Assembly: GCA_022827625.1 (NCBI GenBank)
Contig: JAJEIE010000001.1
Span: forward strand, 1-64,000
Direction: 5' to 3'
From: Candidatus Poribacteria bacterium
Lineage (GTDB): Bacteria > Poribacteria > WGA-4E > WGA-3G
DNA: 64,000 nt
Both the position numbers and the translations under genes were made by a program. Shown here one piece after another: positions 43,975 to 53,094 of this stretch (the stretch's first letter is position 1; each line of letters starts with the position of its first letter). The notes beneath the pieces were generated by a model that did no database searches, had not been told where the DNA came from, and saw only the letters and a list, made by a program, of their open reading frames with translations.

Positions 43975-44313
43975 CTACCTCCTCTTGTTCTGTTTGTCAT
44001 ATTCAGCGTGCGTTTCCACCTTCTCAATGATAACCCGTTGAAAATCATATTGGACAACGGCAGTAAGACGTGCTTTATTTCCACCAATGTTGAAAACTGT
44101 GTATTTTGTTTCTCGGTTGCTGTAAGGAACCCGTCTCCCAGAATAGGTTGAACGTTCCCTTCTAATATCTGCGTGCGGAAATGTTTGGCGCAGCTCAACA
44201 AGTGAACGAAAACTGCCTTGTGCCATCAACCGAAACCAGTGTTCGAGTCCCGATCTGGTATTCGGATGTCTCTGTGCAAATTCCGTTAGTTTTCGCCCGT
44301 AAACAATTTTCAT
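43975..44313 (-). CDS. higB: HigB-family toxin (RelE-like mRNA interferase)
   Basis: 112 residues matching the HigB_toxin family: GRKLTEFAQRHPNTRSGLEH, RSLVELRQTFPHADI, YTVFNIGGNKARLTAVVQYD and IEKVETHAEYDKQ. The C-terminal HAEYD is diagnostic. The basic residues and the terminal His/Tyr fit the ribosome-dependent mRNA cleavage seen in the family. An internal stretch (STYSGRRVPYSNRET) is a little longer than usual. The partner gene follows at six bases. Confidence 0.88.
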   Translation of the reverse strand: MKIVYGRKLTEFAQRHPNTRSGLEHWFRLMAQGSFRSLVELRQTFPHADIRRERSTYSGRRVPYSNRETKYTVFNIGGNKARLTAVVQYDFQRVIIEKVETHAEYDKQNKRR

Positions 44314-44442
44314 CGGTTAGATATTTCAATAGGACCTGCCATTATTATTGGTGTATGCTTCACTATTTCGCTTAACAACGCGGAAATTTTTATCACAACG
44401 CCGTCTATTGTACCATATTGACATTGAAATAGCAATGTTGAT

Positions 44443-46449
44443 TTACTGCCCGAACTGGTTTGCGACCTGCACTAAATCTAAAACGTTGACCACACCATCG
44501 CCATTGACATCTGGGGCATTTTTGCCGAACCCATTGGCAACTGCAACCAAATCCAGAATGTTAACAACGCCATCCGAATTCACATCCCCTGTAGGAGGGG
44601 TTTTTAACCCCGATTTCAGATAAATCTCGCCGTCGAGGTCAGGAATGGTATGCCAGCGATTGTTTTCAATACTTGATTCAACACCTGAAACTTCTTCGGG
44701 GAGTTGGATTAGCCGGTCTTTGCCAGAACGATTATAAACCGCCCATCCGTTGGTGAATTCTCGGATAAAGAGTCCCTCGATCGCGATGCCGTTAGGCGTT
44801 TTGTAAAGCTCGGCTTTCTCGCCGATAGGACGACCGAGGTCGGTATCCCAGAAATCGTACCAGAGGTGGTCATGGTCTCGAAATGCTAACCACGAACCGG
44901 TATTATAAAGCACATAACCATTGGAATGCGTTAAGCCCATCGTTGTAAACACGCGCATCCATCTCTTGTTCAGGGGTGAATCCGCGGGTTCGCTGAAAAC
45001 ACCCCAACCTTCCAAACAATTCACCTGTGGCTCACGAAGATTTTCCTCTGCCCAGAGAAGTGTGTCCTCAATCTGGGTGAGTCCATCATAGGTATAACCC
45101 CCCTCATGGTCTCGAAGTGTTTCCATGAAAAGTCCGTTGATATACGCAGCGTGTTCTGGGACTTTGTGGCGTGTCGGATTCACAAGTATCAGAAAATCGT
45201 CTCCTACCACCTCACGAATCCGTTTGAGAATCTCATCCTTCGCAGCATGCTCGGCTTCGAGTGTTCGATAGACATTCGGCGGAAAAGAAAGCATCGGTAG
45301 ATTTTCATCAAACCACCATTTCCACCAGTCGATAAGAATACCGTCGTATAAACCCGTCCTTGCAGCCGCTAACACATTTTCGACAATCCAGTCCTGCGCG
45401 CCCGGCATCGTGAAGTCTACCAGATACGTTTTCCATTTATCGTCATAAACACGATTGCCCTCGGCATCCCGTAACCAATACGGCCAATCATCAGAATAAT
45501 CGTCTATGTGTGCGTCGCGCATAAAAATATGCTTAATAAAAATCATATTCGGATTCTGATTGATCCGTACAGCACGCTCTTGATCTGCCTCTAAACAGGG
45601 CCCGACAAGTTCGACTCTACCATCTATCTCACGAGGGAGTAGACTAAATCGAGGACTCCAGATTAAATCGTGATGCGCTTCCCGCCTCTCTAATGAAAGT
45701 TCTGGAAAACTGAAAGTAGATTGCCACGCTTGGAAAGTAGACGGAAAACTCCGGTTCTCTAACCGTTCTTGGATTGATAGTTTCGGAAACTGACAAATCT
45801 CGTCAAACGTTAGTTCTTTCAGTTGATCTAGTGGTGCCAAGTCTATGATTGGATTGCCTTCAATCCGTAATTCCTGTAAAGCTATTAATCCTGATAGCGG
45901 TGTAATATCAACAATCCGATTGTACTGTAGCCATAACTCTCGAAGGCGTTTCAGGTTCGCTAACGGTCTAATATCTTGGATAGAGTTGACATGTAAACGT
46001 AGCCTTTCTAATCGCGTCAGTTTCTCAAGTGGTTGAATATCCGAAAGTTGACAAGCCCCTACGTCAAGAGTCTCTAAGTTTACCAGATCTGATAACGGTC
46101 TAATATCAGAGATAGGGTTGAGATAAATCCATAGCCCTTTTAGATGGGGCAATCCTGATAACGGCGAAAGGTCCTGTATCTCGTTAGAACCAAGGGTAAG
46201 CCACTGAAGGTTCGTAGCACGTTCTAGCCCCGTCAAGTCCCGGATGTTCCTATCTTTTGCCTCAAACCCTATAAGCTTCACTATATCTGCATCCATAATT
46301 AGCACGTTGTTAGGCAACTGAAGCGCTTCCCGAACAGCACTTCTGAGATTCGCATCCGGCATCCACTCCTCCTGCGCTAATGTAACACCACTTGCAATAA
46401 TGCCAAAGACAATAAAAATACATAACCACCATTTACAAAACTGTTCCAT
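44443..46449 (-). CDS. Exported LRR / glycosidase-like / dockerin protein
   Basis: 668 residues from ATG 46449 (a GTG at 46464 is the alternative). The signal peptide (LCIFIVFGIIASGVTLAQ) is followed by internalin-type leucine-rich repeats (~65-215; LSPLSGLPHLKGLWIYLNPI, IRPLSDLVNLETLDVGACQL). A putative glycoside hydrolase barrel (~260-560) shows TYLVDFTMPGAQDWIVENVL, GLYDGILIDWWKWWFDE and LILVNPTRHKVPEHA, similar to hypothetical GH15-like proteins. The chain ends with two Ca-binding dockerin-like repeats (GDVNSDGVVNILDLVAVANG, PDVNGDGVVNVLDLVQVANQ). It should be secreted and attached through a cohesin or calcium-dependent contact. It follows an oligogalacturonate lyase-like gene at 16 bases. 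Confidence 0.82.
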   Translation of the reverse strand: MEQFCKWWLCIFIVFGIIASGVTLAQEEWMPDANLRSAVREALQLPNNVLIMDADIVKLIGFEAKDRNIRDLTGLERATNLQWLTLGSNEIQDLSPLSGLPHLKGLWIYLNPISDIRPLSDLVNLETLDVGACQLSDIQPLEKLTRLERLRLHVNSIQDIRPLANLKRLRELWLQYNRIVDITPLSGLIALQELRIEGNPIIDLAPLDQLKELTFDEICQFPKLSIQERLENRSFPSTFQAWQSTFSFPELSLERREAHHDLIWSPRFSLLPREIDGRVELVGPCLEADQERAVRINQNPNMIFIKHIFMRDAHIDDYSDDWPYWLRDAEGNRVYDDKWKTYLVDFTMPGAQDWIVENVLAAARTGLYDGILIDWWKWWFDENLPMLSFPPNVYRTLEAEHAAKDEILKRIREVVGDDFLILVNPTRHKVPEHAAYINGLFMETLRDHEGGYTYDGLTQIEDTLLWAEENLREPQVNCLEGWGVFSEPADSPLNKRWMRVFTTMGLTHSNGYVLYNTGSWLAFRDHDHLWYDFWDTDLGRPIGEKAELYKTPNGIAIEGLFIREFTNGWAVYNRSGKDRLIQLPEEVSGVESSIENNRWHTIPDLDGEIYLKSGLKTPPTGDVNSDGVVNILDLVAVANGFGKNAPDVNGDGVVNVLDLVQVANQFGQ

Positions 46450-46465
46450 TTTTATAATTCCCACT

Positions 46466-47593
46466 TCACGGAATCACAGCAACGTAAACCTGCGAATGCC
46501 CCGATACATCCGATGTATACACAACAGCCTTTTCATCAGGACTAAAAGACGGATGCGGATGCGTCCACTGCGGTCCATAGACCGTGTCTACTTTCATTTC
46601 CATCCAACTGAGTGCCTTCTCTCTGTCGCCTGTTTGCTGCGCCGCTGCCCAATCTTCGGCGAGGGCATACCGGTCGGTTTTCCACTGACTCCCACTGGAT
46701 GAACTCTGAGGGTAGCAGATAGGTGTGTGTTCACCCGTATCTACATCAACCAGCCTTAAGCCAATATCGGGGTGAACGGTATCGCATAACACCTTTGTGC
46801 CATCACGGTTGCTGGCGATGTGCCACGCATTAAAATCCGCAATCGTCTGCATCTGTAGGGTTTCCAGAGACATCCGCCGGAGGGCGTAGGGCCAATGCGT
46901 CACAATCAGTGCGTCCAGCGCGCCGAGGAAGGTCTCGTGGACGAGAAACTCGCTATTATCGTGCTGATAGAGGCTTCGGTTCTCTGTGCCGTCTCGTTTA
47001 ATAGTCCACATTCGCGGTGCCGGATCGCCAGAATACGCGATGAGATCAGGACGTTTCGGGTGAAATTGTGGGTGGATAATCGTCTGATCTGGAGAGGTAT
47101 AGATGACTTCGCCGCCGCTGCCATCGGTAGCCGTAACGGTGATGTGTGATTTATCGTCACGCTTCATCGCTGTTACGATAAACTCTTCATCTGCACTGAC
47201 ACTGCATTCGCCGAGACTCCCACCTGGGAACTCTGCAAGCACGCGTTCTTTAAGCGTCTCAAGATGGATTGCTTTTATGGCATCTGCCTGCGTGTAAAAG
47301 AGTTCAGTGCCATCCTTGGAGATTACACCCGAGTAGCCGTGGATGTTGTCAGCATCTGTGAGCTGCACAATATCGCCGTTGGGGAATTCCAACTTGAAAA
47401 AATTCGGCTTTCCTGAACGATAGGAGGTAAAAATGAGGTGTGCTTGGTCGGGAGTGAACGAAGATGTCAGGAAGTAGAGGTTATGGTTGATGGAGGTATC
47501 GTTTGTGAGTTGATAGATATGCGCGCCCGTTTGGCTGTCTTGAAATTCGCGTAGTTCTGAAGCGTGAACGGACGCTTTCGCGTATTTTGTCAT
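46466..47593 (-). CDS. Oligogalacturonate lyase-like beta-propeller protein
   Basis: 375 residues without a signal peptide. It follows the Ogl/pectate lyase 22 pattern: GAHIYQLTNDTSINHNLYFL, SFTPDQAHLIFTSYRSGKPN, YSGVISKDGTELFYTQ, HPQFHPKRPDLIAYSGDP, HETFLGALDALIV, DVDTGEHTPICYPQSSS and the C-terminal THPHPSFSPDEKAVVYTSDV. Ogl enzymes split unsaturated galacturonate oligomers in the cytoplasm using Mn held by three His and one Gln. His residues in SINHN, HPQFH and THPHPSF are in place. Related proteins are common in Poribacteria/Planctomycetes and may act on other uronates. Confidence 0.8.
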   Translation of the reverse strand: MTKYAKASVHASELREFQDSQTGAHIYQLTNDTSINHNLYFLTSSFTPDQAHLIFTSYRSGKPNFFKLEFPNGDIVQLTDADNIHGYSGVISKDGTELFYTQADAIKAIHLETLKERVLAEFPGGSLGECSVSADEEFIVTAMKRDDKSHITVTATDGSGGEVIYTSPDQTIIHPQFHPKRPDLIAYSGDPAPRMWTIKRDGTENRSLYQHDNSEFLVHETFLGALDALIVTHWPYALRRMSLETLQMQTIADFNAWHIASNRDGTKVLCDTVHPDIGLRLVDVDTGEHTPICYPQSSSSGSQWKTDRYALAEDWAAAQQTGDREKALSWMEMKVDTVYGPQWTHPHPSFSPDEKAVVYTSDVSGHSQVYVAVIP

Positions 47594-47658
47594 AGTGTCC
47601 TCCTCGTGCGTCTATTTATGAGAATAGTAGGTATACTCCGTTATGCCGTAATCAAAGT

Positions 47659-48486
47659 CTATGGGTTGAATAGATAATCTATTAGCTGCGCACCTTCACG
47701 GAAATCAGGAATAATAATATCCGCACCCGCACGGATAAGACGTTCCCGTTTATCGGCGTTCATATTGTACACATTCGCCTCTACAGACGCAACGCCAACA
47801 GCAATTGCGCCGACTTCTTTCGCGTTTTCGATCTCTACGTACCCATCCCCAATGATAAGTAATTCGTTTCCGCTGAGTTCAAAATCTGTGATAATTTTCT
47901 GGATAACCATGGCTTTGGAGAACTTCTTATATTCTCGCAATGCCCCGAAAATCCCACCGTCGAAGTATGCTGCAACACCGAGAAGTGTTGCTTCATTTTT
48001 GACGAATTCGACATCCGTGCCACTGGCAAGATAGCAACTGATCCCCATCTCACGCAGGCTTTGGAGAAATTCCAAGGACATCGGAACACGGAGTGGATCA
48101 GCAGGCAATGTCCCTGCGGCGAGTCCAGCGATTCGTTCCTCAACGACAGGCAGCAGACGGCGGTTATATTCGTCTTTGTAGGCGAGTGGCGTCTTAGGTG
48201 TTCCGCCGCGTTTTTCGATCTCTTCACCCAATTGAATCATCTGATAGATGGTCTGTTTGCCGGTCAATCTATCGACAAATTCAACAACGAGTGCTTCAAG
48301 CTGCTCTTGGGTTTCGGTGGTATCCGTCTCCGTTTGTAGACATTCGACCATCATCGGGACCATGACGTTTTGCCAGCCATCTCGGATCAGCGAGATTGTG
48401 CCGTCAAAATCAAAGACAACGTGACGAATATTTCCTGTTTGAATCTCACGGTGGATCTCAATTGCGGTGTTCTCTAAGTTGTTCAT
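47659..48486 (-). CDS. HAD-superfamily hydrolase
   Basis: 275 residues. Motif I is HVVFDFDGTISLI (nucleophile and acid Asp), motif II lies in ISCYLASGTDVEF, the Lys of motif III in KKFSKAMVIQKI and motif IV in LLIIGDGYVEIENAKEVGAI. A helical cap (residues ~45-130) places it in the C1 phosphatase/phosphoglucomutase-like group. Substrate unknown. Together with the neighbouring sugar enzymes it could act on a sugar phosphate. Minus strand, followed by the oligogalacturonate lyase-like gene after about 65 bases. Confidence 0.82.
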   Translation of the reverse strand: MNNLENTAIEIHREIQTGNIRHVVFDFDGTISLIRDGWQNVMVPMMVECLQTETDTTETQEQLEALVVEFVDRLTGKQTIYQMIQLGEEIEKRGGTPKTPLAYKDEYNRRLLPVVEERIAGLAAGTLPADPLRVPMSLEFLQSLREMGISCYLASGTDVEFVKNEATLLGVAAYFDGGIFGALREYKKFSKAMVIQKIITDFELSGNELLIIGDGYVEIENAKEVGAIAVGVASVEANVYNMNADKRERLIRAGADIIIPDFREGAQLIDYLFNP

Positions 48487-48520
48487 AACGAGTTTTGGCT
48501 TGCAAGTTATACGAAATCAG

Positions 48521-48588
48521 GACTATTTAGTTTTAAGGTTTTTGTCCAATTTATGCGAAGCGTCGGGATTTGGAAATCCCTCCTACAG
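48521..48588. repeat. Composite dispersed repeat, copy 1
   Basis: GACTATTTAGTTTTAAGGTT followed, after a short variable piece, by GAAGCGTCGGGATTTGGAAA and TCCCTCCTACA. The same composite begins at 53239. The second half also occurs in the 43-bp tandem array at 53.3 kb and resembles the right arm of 14056-14122. Confidence 0.6.
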
Positions 48589-48777
48589 CGGATCGGGGAG
48601 TATCAAAGTCCTAAAATTTTGGAAAACTGAATGACCCTAATACGAAATAAAAAGGCGTTGATTTCCCCCTGCTTTTTTGATAGTATAAGAGCGTTTGGAT
48701 AGTTAAGCAAGCGTTTTTTCTGTAAATCCGGTTATCCTATAATCCTGTAAATCCTGATTCAGACTGGAAAATATAAC

Positions 48778-49653
48778 ATGAACGAAAAAGAGATTCTGAA
48801 AAAAATCCAGCACATCGAAATATTTACCAATCGACTTGTGAACACCGTCTTCGCAGGGGAGTATGAGAGTGTCTTTAAAGGACAGGGAATTACTTTCGAC
48901 GAGGTTCGCGAGTATCAGGTAGGCGATGAGATTCGTACGATTGATTGGAATGTAACGGCGCGCATGGGGCAGGCTTACATCAAAAAGTATGTCGAAGAAC
49001 GTGAACTCGTCATGATGTTGGTTGTCGATATGAGTGCCTCGACGAGTTTCGGGAGTATCGCCGAGACGAAAGCGGAAATCGCTGCTGAAATTGCGGCACT
49101 CCTCGCTTTTTCCGCTATCAAGAATAATGACAAGGTTGGACTCATCTGCTTCACTGATACCGTGGAACACTACGTCGCACCACGCAAGGGGAGAAGACAC
49201 GTCTTACGCGTCGTTCGGGACATCCTTCGTTTTCAACCGAAGCAATCGGGGACAAGCATTGAAACGGCGTTGGCGTTTGCTGATCGCGTGCTCAAACCGC
49301 ATAGCGTTGTGTTTCTTATCTCCGATTTTAAGGATACGGGATATGAAAAGCAGTTACGCTTGAGCAGCAAGCCGCATTCGCTGATTGCGATCGCTTTACA
49401 GGACAGACGCGAGGTGGAATTGCCAAATGTTGGGCTCATAGAACTGGCGGATGCTGAGAGTGGAGAGACGGTCATTATTGATACACGCGCCGAGACAGCG
49501 CGGCAGTCGTATCGGGAGCTTAATCAACGTGTTGATGCCGAGCGTAGGCAGATGTTTCGAGCCAATCAAATTGATTCTATTCACATTAGAACAGATGAAT
49601 CCTATGTGAAGCCGCTTATCCGGTTTTTCCGTCAACGCGCTGCTCGAGGTTAA
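48778..49653 (+). CDS. DUF58 domain protein
   Basis: 291 residues. The DUF58 core is clear: FKGQGITFDEVREYQVGDEI, IRTIDWNVTARMGQAYIKKY, then a von Willebrand A-like segment with MLVVDMSASTSFGS (a MIDAS-like D-x-S-x-S) and GTSIETALAF. DUF58 proteins usually act with a MoxR AAA+ ATPase and other VWA proteins in metal-insertion or envelope chaperone systems. No MoxR gene is next to it here. An ABC ATPase gene starts 13 bases after it, so the two are probably co-transcribed. Confidence 0.88.
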   Translation: MNEKEILKKIQHIEIFTNRLVNTVFAGEYESVFKGQGITFDEVREYQVGDEIRTIDWNVTARMGQAYIKKYVEERELVMMLVVDMSASTSFGSIAETKAEIAAEIAALLAFSAIKNNDKVGLICFTDTVEHYVAPRKGRRHVLRVVRDILRFQPKQSGTSIETALAFADRVLKPHSVVFLISDFKDTGYEKQLRLSSKPHSLIAIALQDRREVELPNVGLIELADAESGETVIIDTRAETARQSYRELNQRVDAERRQMFRANQIDSIHIRTDESYVKPLIRFFRQRAARG

Positions 49654-49666
49654 AGTCCGTGAGATT

Positions 49667-50437
49667 ATGAGTAGATTAGAAGTTCGGAATTTAACGCAAA
49701 GTTTCACTCAAAAAGACACCCAATTACAGGTATTGGATACCTTGAATTTCTCTGTTGATGAAGGGCAGTTTGTCGCCTTATTGGGTCCCTCGGGGTGTGG
49801 TAAAAGCACACTTTTTAATATTATTTCTGGACTCCTTGTGCCCGACACTGGAGAAATTTACCTCAACGACAAACGCATCCATGGCAATACCGGCGACTTC
49901 GCTTATATGCAACAGAAGGATCTCCTCTTACCGTGGCGAACTGTTCTGAGGAATGTCCTCATCGGTCCAGAGATTCACAACGAACCGCCTGACACCGCGA
50001 AGGCGGAGGCACAGAACCGTTTAGCACAACTCGGATTAAGCGGGTTTGAAAACAGTTATCCGATGCAGCTATCAGGGGGCATGCGGCAACGCGTCGCGCT
50101 CGTTCGAACGCTCCTTTTTCGCAAAAAGATACTGCTTTTAGATGAACCGTTCGGCGCGTTGGATGCAATGACGCGCACCGTCATGCAATCCATCCTGCTC
50201 GACATTTGGGCGGAAGACAGGCAGACCGTACTGCTCATTACCCACGACATTGAGGAAGCACTCCTGCTCGCAGATAAAATTTATGTCTTGACAGCCAGAC
50301 CGGCTACGCTCAAGACGGAGATTCCTATCGCTATACCACGTCCACGGAACGTTACAGATACCGGTTTCATTGGTTTGAAGAAAGAACTTTTGGACTCGCT
50401 ACAGGTTGAGATGTCAAATGTTTTCGATGCAGGCTAA
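49667..50437 (+). CDS. ABC transporter ATPase of the nitrate/sulfonate/taurine type
   Basis: 256 residues with Walker A LGPSGCGKSTLF, a Q-loop at AYMQQKDLLLPW, signature LSGGMRQRVAL, Walker B ILLLDEPFGALDAMTR and the H-loop LLITHDIEEALLLAD. The LPWRTVLRNVLIG stretch after the Q-loop is typical of SsuB/TauB/NrtD-like importers of small anions or thiamine-precursor-like compounds. No permease or binding-protein gene adjoins; the following gene is on the opposite strand. The partner must be elsewhere or lost. Confidence 0.9.
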   Translation: MSRLEVRNLTQSFTQKDTQLQVLDTLNFSVDEGQFVALLGPSGCGKSTLFNIISGLLVPDTGEIYLNDKRIHGNTGDFAYMQQKDLLLPWRTVLRNVLIGPEIHNEPPDTAKAEAQNRLAQLGLSGFENSYPMQLSGGMRQRVALVRTLLFRKKILLLDEPFGALDAMTRTVMQSILLDIWAEDRQTVLLITHDIEEALLLADKIYVLTARPATLKTEIPIAIPRPRNVTDTGFIGLKKELLDSLQVEMSNVFDAG

Positions 50438-50475
50438 ACCTGTGGAAGGGATTTGTAATCCTGATCTCTCTAAAA

Positions 50476-51366
50476 CTATTCGGTGTCCGAATCCTTTGTC
50501 AGTTCATGCCAAAATGAACGCGAAGAACGGTTCATGTTGTCAAACATCTCGTAATTCCCCTTTTTGCAAAACTCGTAGAGTGCTTTGGTCAATGGGATTT
50601 CAAATCCGGCTGCCGCTGCTGCTGCAAGAAAATACGGCAGTTCTGGATATTTCACAACGAGCGTCTTACCTGATCCATCAACGATACGTTTGGCGATTCT
50701 GTCAAACTGTCCACGCCATCCATCACCCATTCCGACGACCTTTCGGATTGCCTCGGGGTCTACACCGGCGCAGACCCCATAAGCCATCGCCTCCATGAAT
50801 GCTGCGTCACCGAGCCCCATCGCCAGTTGGTTCACACCTTTGACAATCTGACCAGAACCACTCGGGCCACAATACACCACGTATTCTGGTTCACCAAGGA
50901 CTTCCAAGATCGGGCGATGTTTTTCAACGACCTCGGTATCACCGCCAACGAAGATCCGAAGTGTCCCTGTTTCGGAGCCGTTGGGTCCACCACTTACGGG
51001 TGCGTCTATCAGGGTCGCGCCTTTTTCGGTGAGTGCGGTTGCGATGTTTTTTGTCTGTTCTAATTCTGTTGTCCCTAAGTCGATAAAGACGTGGCCGTCG
51101 CGAGCATTGGGAATAAGGTGTTGTTCAGCGACGCTGCAAAAAACAACAGAGGAACGCAAGCTGGTCATAATGACATCACTATTTTTGACGACCGCGTTGC
51201 TATCTTTTCCAGCAGTTGCGCCGATTGCAGCGAGTGCATCGCATTTTGCGGTGTCTATGTCGAATCCGATGAGCGGATACCCGGCGTTATGGAGATTTTT
51301 CGCCATCCGTCCGCCCATATTTCCGAGTCCAATAAAACCGATTGTGGGGAGTTGTTGAGATTCCAT
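50476..51366 (-). CDS. 3-hydroxyisobutyrate dehydrogenase-like oxidoreductase
   Basis: 296 residues from the ATG at 51366; a longer frame to 51471 adds a tail unlike the family. The Rossmann fingerprint is IGFIGLGNMGGRMAKNLHNA. VFIDLGTTELEQT precedes the substrate loop IDAPVSGGPNGSETGTLRIF. The catalytic Lys lies in GQIVKGVNQLAMGLGDAAFM. Such beta-hydroxyacid dehydrogenases oxidise 3-hydroxyisobutyrate, tartronate semialdehyde, sulfolactaldehyde or similar substrates; the choice cannot be read here. It converges with the ABC ATPase gene. Confidence 0.88.
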   Translation of the reverse strand: MESQQLPTIGFIGLGNMGGRMAKNLHNAGYPLIGFDIDTAKCDALAAIGATAGKDSNAVVKNSDVIMTSLRSSVVFCSVAEQHLIPNARDGHVFIDLGTTELEQTKNIATALTEKGATLIDAPVSGGPNGSETGTLRIFVGGDTEVVEKHRPILEVLGEPEYVVYCGPSGSGQIVKGVNQLAMGLGDAAFMEAMAYGVCAGVDPEAIRKVVGMGDGWRGQFDRIAKRIVDGSGKTLVVKYPELPYFLAAAAAAGFEIPLTKALYEFCKKGNYEMFDNMNRSSRSFWHELTKDSDTE

Positions 51367-51579
51367 TTTTTTAACTATAGGCTCCTGGGCATCGTTCCAA
51401 ATGTAAAGCAAAGACAAATTATGCCATTTAAGGCATAATTTCATTTCACGATGGTTTTCGGTTAACTTCAACCGAGTTAGGGATCTGTCCGCTTTTAGGA
51501 AGATTATTTTTTCGCTAATTTTCCGACCCTTTTGTTTTACAAACTGATAAATGGGTAATCACGAGACGGGCCCTTACGA

Positions 51580-53094
51580 TTACCCTACCGTTGGTGTAAT
51601 TGTCCATGCATCCAACTTGTTTAAAATTGCCTCGCCACCCTTAGTGAAAATTGAGATACCGAGACTGTCTGCACGCGTCGGGTAGATACGCTGGGTTAAA
51701 CACTGGCGGCTGTTGGCAAAGACTTCCAGTACAGACTTATCTAAGAAAATATGTAATTTCAGTGGCTCGCTTTCGGTCAATGTGAAGGGTGCTGTCTGTG
51801 AATCGGTATAACGTTTCCCGCCGTCTTCGTCTTGCGGTGTGAGACGTGGATATTGGACTTCATTATCTAAGGTTGACTTCGTGAGATCAATTTTGAGTTG
51901 CTCTGTGATTGACGAATAGACAATAACCGTTTCCTCCACGCCATCGGGAGAACAGCGAACCTTCAGCCCGAATTCTGTCGCGCCCTGCGGCTCAATTTCT
52001 ACCTTTAGTTCCAAACAATCGCCCCGTACCTCTTCAATGTTGAATTCCATATTAGCCTTGAGTTGCACCGTTTCTTGGTGGTAGTCCTTAGCGCGGAGTT
52101 TCTCAAGTTCTGGTGCGGTTTCAATCCGTAGATTTCCATCTTCACGCAACGATAGGATCCGTGGAAGCGTCATCACAGAAGCCCACCCGTGTTGCTCCCA
52201 TGGACGGGCTTCGCGAATCCATCCGAAGAAGATACGCCGTCCTTTGTCATCAAGGAGTGTTTCGGGTCCAGAGAGTTGCCCGCCTTGCCAGTTCATACGT
52301 CCGTGTGTTTCAGGATAGAATGTTTCGTTTTCGTAACGTCCTAAGTAATAGTGTGCCATGCCGTATGGACGGTGTCCATGCATCAGGAGCATATATTTGT
52401 CACCGAGTGGAAAGAAGTCCGGACAGGCGCAATCTTCGACTTCATCTGTCCACCGCCGCGAAGATTTATAGAATGGGCCCCGGTATTCCCAATGAATACA
52501 ATCGTCCGAACGGAAAAGGCTGGTCGCATCACCTTCATATCCTGACCGGCTGTTTTTATTCCCTATCAGGGCATAATAGGTACCGTTTTCATACCATGCA
52601 CACGGATCAAAAACATGGTACTCCTGTGGTTCGTCTGGTATCGGAATAACCGGATTCGCAGGCGAAGGCATCCAATGGATCAAATCATCGTCTTCACTGG
52701 TCGCGATACAGGTGCCTTGGTTAGGCACATGGTAGATCATCGTCGGAATCGGTGCGTTTTCAATGGCATCGCCGCTGTATATGCCGCGCGGCATAGATCC
52801 GTCTGTAGCGGGCTTTATCGCCGGTGGATGGTGTATCCAATGCACCAGATCGGAGCTGGAGGAATGGTCCAGAACTGGCAGCCATTCGTCTGCATTTGGA
52901 TTTGGCATCCGTCCGAGATAGAAGACATGGTAGCGTCCATTCCAAAAAAGGTTGCAGTTTGCATCATTGAAAAACCCATCGGGTGGGATCAAATGATAGC
53001 GTGGACGGTGTGGATCTGCCGAGAGATATTCTCGCAATTCACGCGCCTTTCCAATGCCGTCATGAAGGGCTTCGATTGACATTACTGCGTTCAT
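51580..53094 (-). CDS. Glycoside hydrolase family 32 protein (beta-fructosidase type)
   Basis: 504 residues, no signal peptide, AGGAGAAG upstream of the ATG. A five-bladed propeller carries the GH32 marks: PRYHLIPPDGFFNDANCNLF (nucleophile region, usually WMNDPNG), HSSSSDLVHW, GIYSGDA, YHVFDPCAWYENGTYYALIG (the RDP site, here FDP) and EVEDCACPDFFPLGDKYMLL (the EC site). A C-terminal beta-sandwich follows (~350-500; LKLHIFLDKSVLEVFANSRQ is typical). The enzymes hydrolyse sucrose, inulin or levan. The altered RDP and EC motifs suggest a divergent subgroup, perhaps with another substrate. Confidence 0.88.
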   Translation of the reverse strand: MNAVMSIEALHDGIGKARELREYLSADPHRPRYHLIPPDGFFNDANCNLFWNGRYHVFYLGRMPNPNADEWLPVLDHSSSSDLVHWIHHPPAIKPATDGSMPRGIYSGDAIENAPIPTMIYHVPNQGTCIATSEDDDLIHWMPSPANPVIPIPDEPQEYHVFDPCAWYENGTYYALIGNKNSRSGYEGDATSLFRSDDCIHWEYRGPFYKSSRRWTDEVEDCACPDFFPLGDKYMLLMHGHRPYGMAHYYLGRYENETFYPETHGRMNWQGGQLSGPETLLDDKGRRIFFGWIREARPWEQHGWASVMTLPRILSLREDGNLRIETAPELEKLRAKDYHQETVQLKANMEFNIEEVRGDCLELKVEIEPQGATEFGLKVRCSPDGVEETVIVYSSITEQLKIDLTKSTLDNEVQYPRLTPQDEDGGKRYTDSQTAPFTLTESEPLKLHIFLDKSVLEVFANSRQCLTQRIYPTRADSLGISIFTKGGEAILNKLDAWTITPTVG

